Positions 34,267 through 34,314 of a DNA stretch of 34,314 nucleotides are shown one piece after another. The stretch spans positions 1-34,314 of the forward strand of contig UZAE01000141.1 in assembly GCA_900617975.1 (NCBI GenBank). Direction: 5' to 3'. The position numbers and the translations under genes were made by a program. The notes beneath the pieces are model-generated. The model saw only the letters and a program-made list of their open reading frames with translations. It searched no databases and had not been told where the DNA came from. How positions within the stretch are numbered: the stretch's first letter is position 1; each line of letters begins with the position of its first letter. Source of the DNA: Rodentolepis nana. Taxonomy: Eukaryota > Platyhelminthes > Cestoda > Cyclophyllidea > Hymenolepididae.

Positions 34267-34314
34267 ATTATTTGTTTCAAATGGCAGACGTTTTGATAGC
34301 TATCATTAGCCCTT
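34267..34314 (+). repeat. Dispersed repeat, copy 3 (cut by window end)
   Basis: The last 48 bases repeat the start of copies 1 and 2: TTTCAAATGGCAGACG, then TTTTGATAGCTATCA, then TTAGCCCTT. It is closer to copy 2 at the start (CAAATGGCAG shared). The rest lies beyond the window. Confidence 0.75.

Larger units (their letters stand above)
31064..34314 (+). other. GTPBP1 intron 3 (5' part)
   Basis: No exon coding for the next GTPBP1 block (G3 and beyond) was found, so the intron exceeds 3.2 kb. It holds a long G cluster (31482-31508), repeat copies 2 and 3, and a hairpin (ATTTGGG/CCCAAAT, 34128-34147). Confidence 0.65.

Noticed and set aside
1..34314. CRISPR arrays, operons, phage or bacterial genes
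   Set aside because: No regularly spaced repeats and no bacterial-type gene packing; spliced genes show eukaryotic DNA.

Overview
The window is nuclear DNA from an animal. It is A/T-rich (roughly two thirds by eye) and carries short coding exons spread over long introns with ordinary GT..AG borders. Two plus-strand genes can be assembled by joining exons whose split codons agree in phase. A parasitic flatworm is my best guess, based on base composition, long introns, Ser/Asn/Thr-rich insertions in a conserved protein and a possible trans-splice acceptor. No sequence here proves the phylum.

Gene 1 (2058-26406, +) is the 3' part of a single-pass membrane protein. Ten exons join in one open frame of 952 codons (961 with an alternative donor). 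They encode one sushi/CCP domain, a Thr/Ser/Glu-rich stalk with three N-glycosylation sequons, one transmembrane helix and a tail of about 745 residues. The tail has no domain I recognise. It carries proline-rich patches, an acidic stretch, a basic stretch, and ends in LPPYANL. The gene starts upstream of the window, since the first exon seen begins in phase 1. An ATTAAA poly(A) signal follows about 115 bases after the stop.

Gene 2 (29472 to beyond the window, +) is GTPBP1, a translational GTPase. Three exons encode the N-terminal region and the P-loop side of the G domain up to the exon end before the expected ITFIDLAGH (G3) segment, which must lie beyond 34314. It has a long low-complexity insertion ahead of the G domain and a short start exon.

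The rest is intron and intergenic DNA. It contains a dispersed repeat of about 320 bp in three same-strand copies (241-573, 32019-32336, and 34267 to the window end), a degraded tRNA-like sequence at about 13557-13628, several G- or C-run clusters and a few hairpin-forming inverted repeats. The 3.1 kb between the genes shows no gene. I see no minus-strand gene. The two genes share a strand, but nothing in the sequence links their functions. The most original content is the sushi-domain receptor-like protein with its very long uncharacterised tail; I found no sign of a new multi-gene system.
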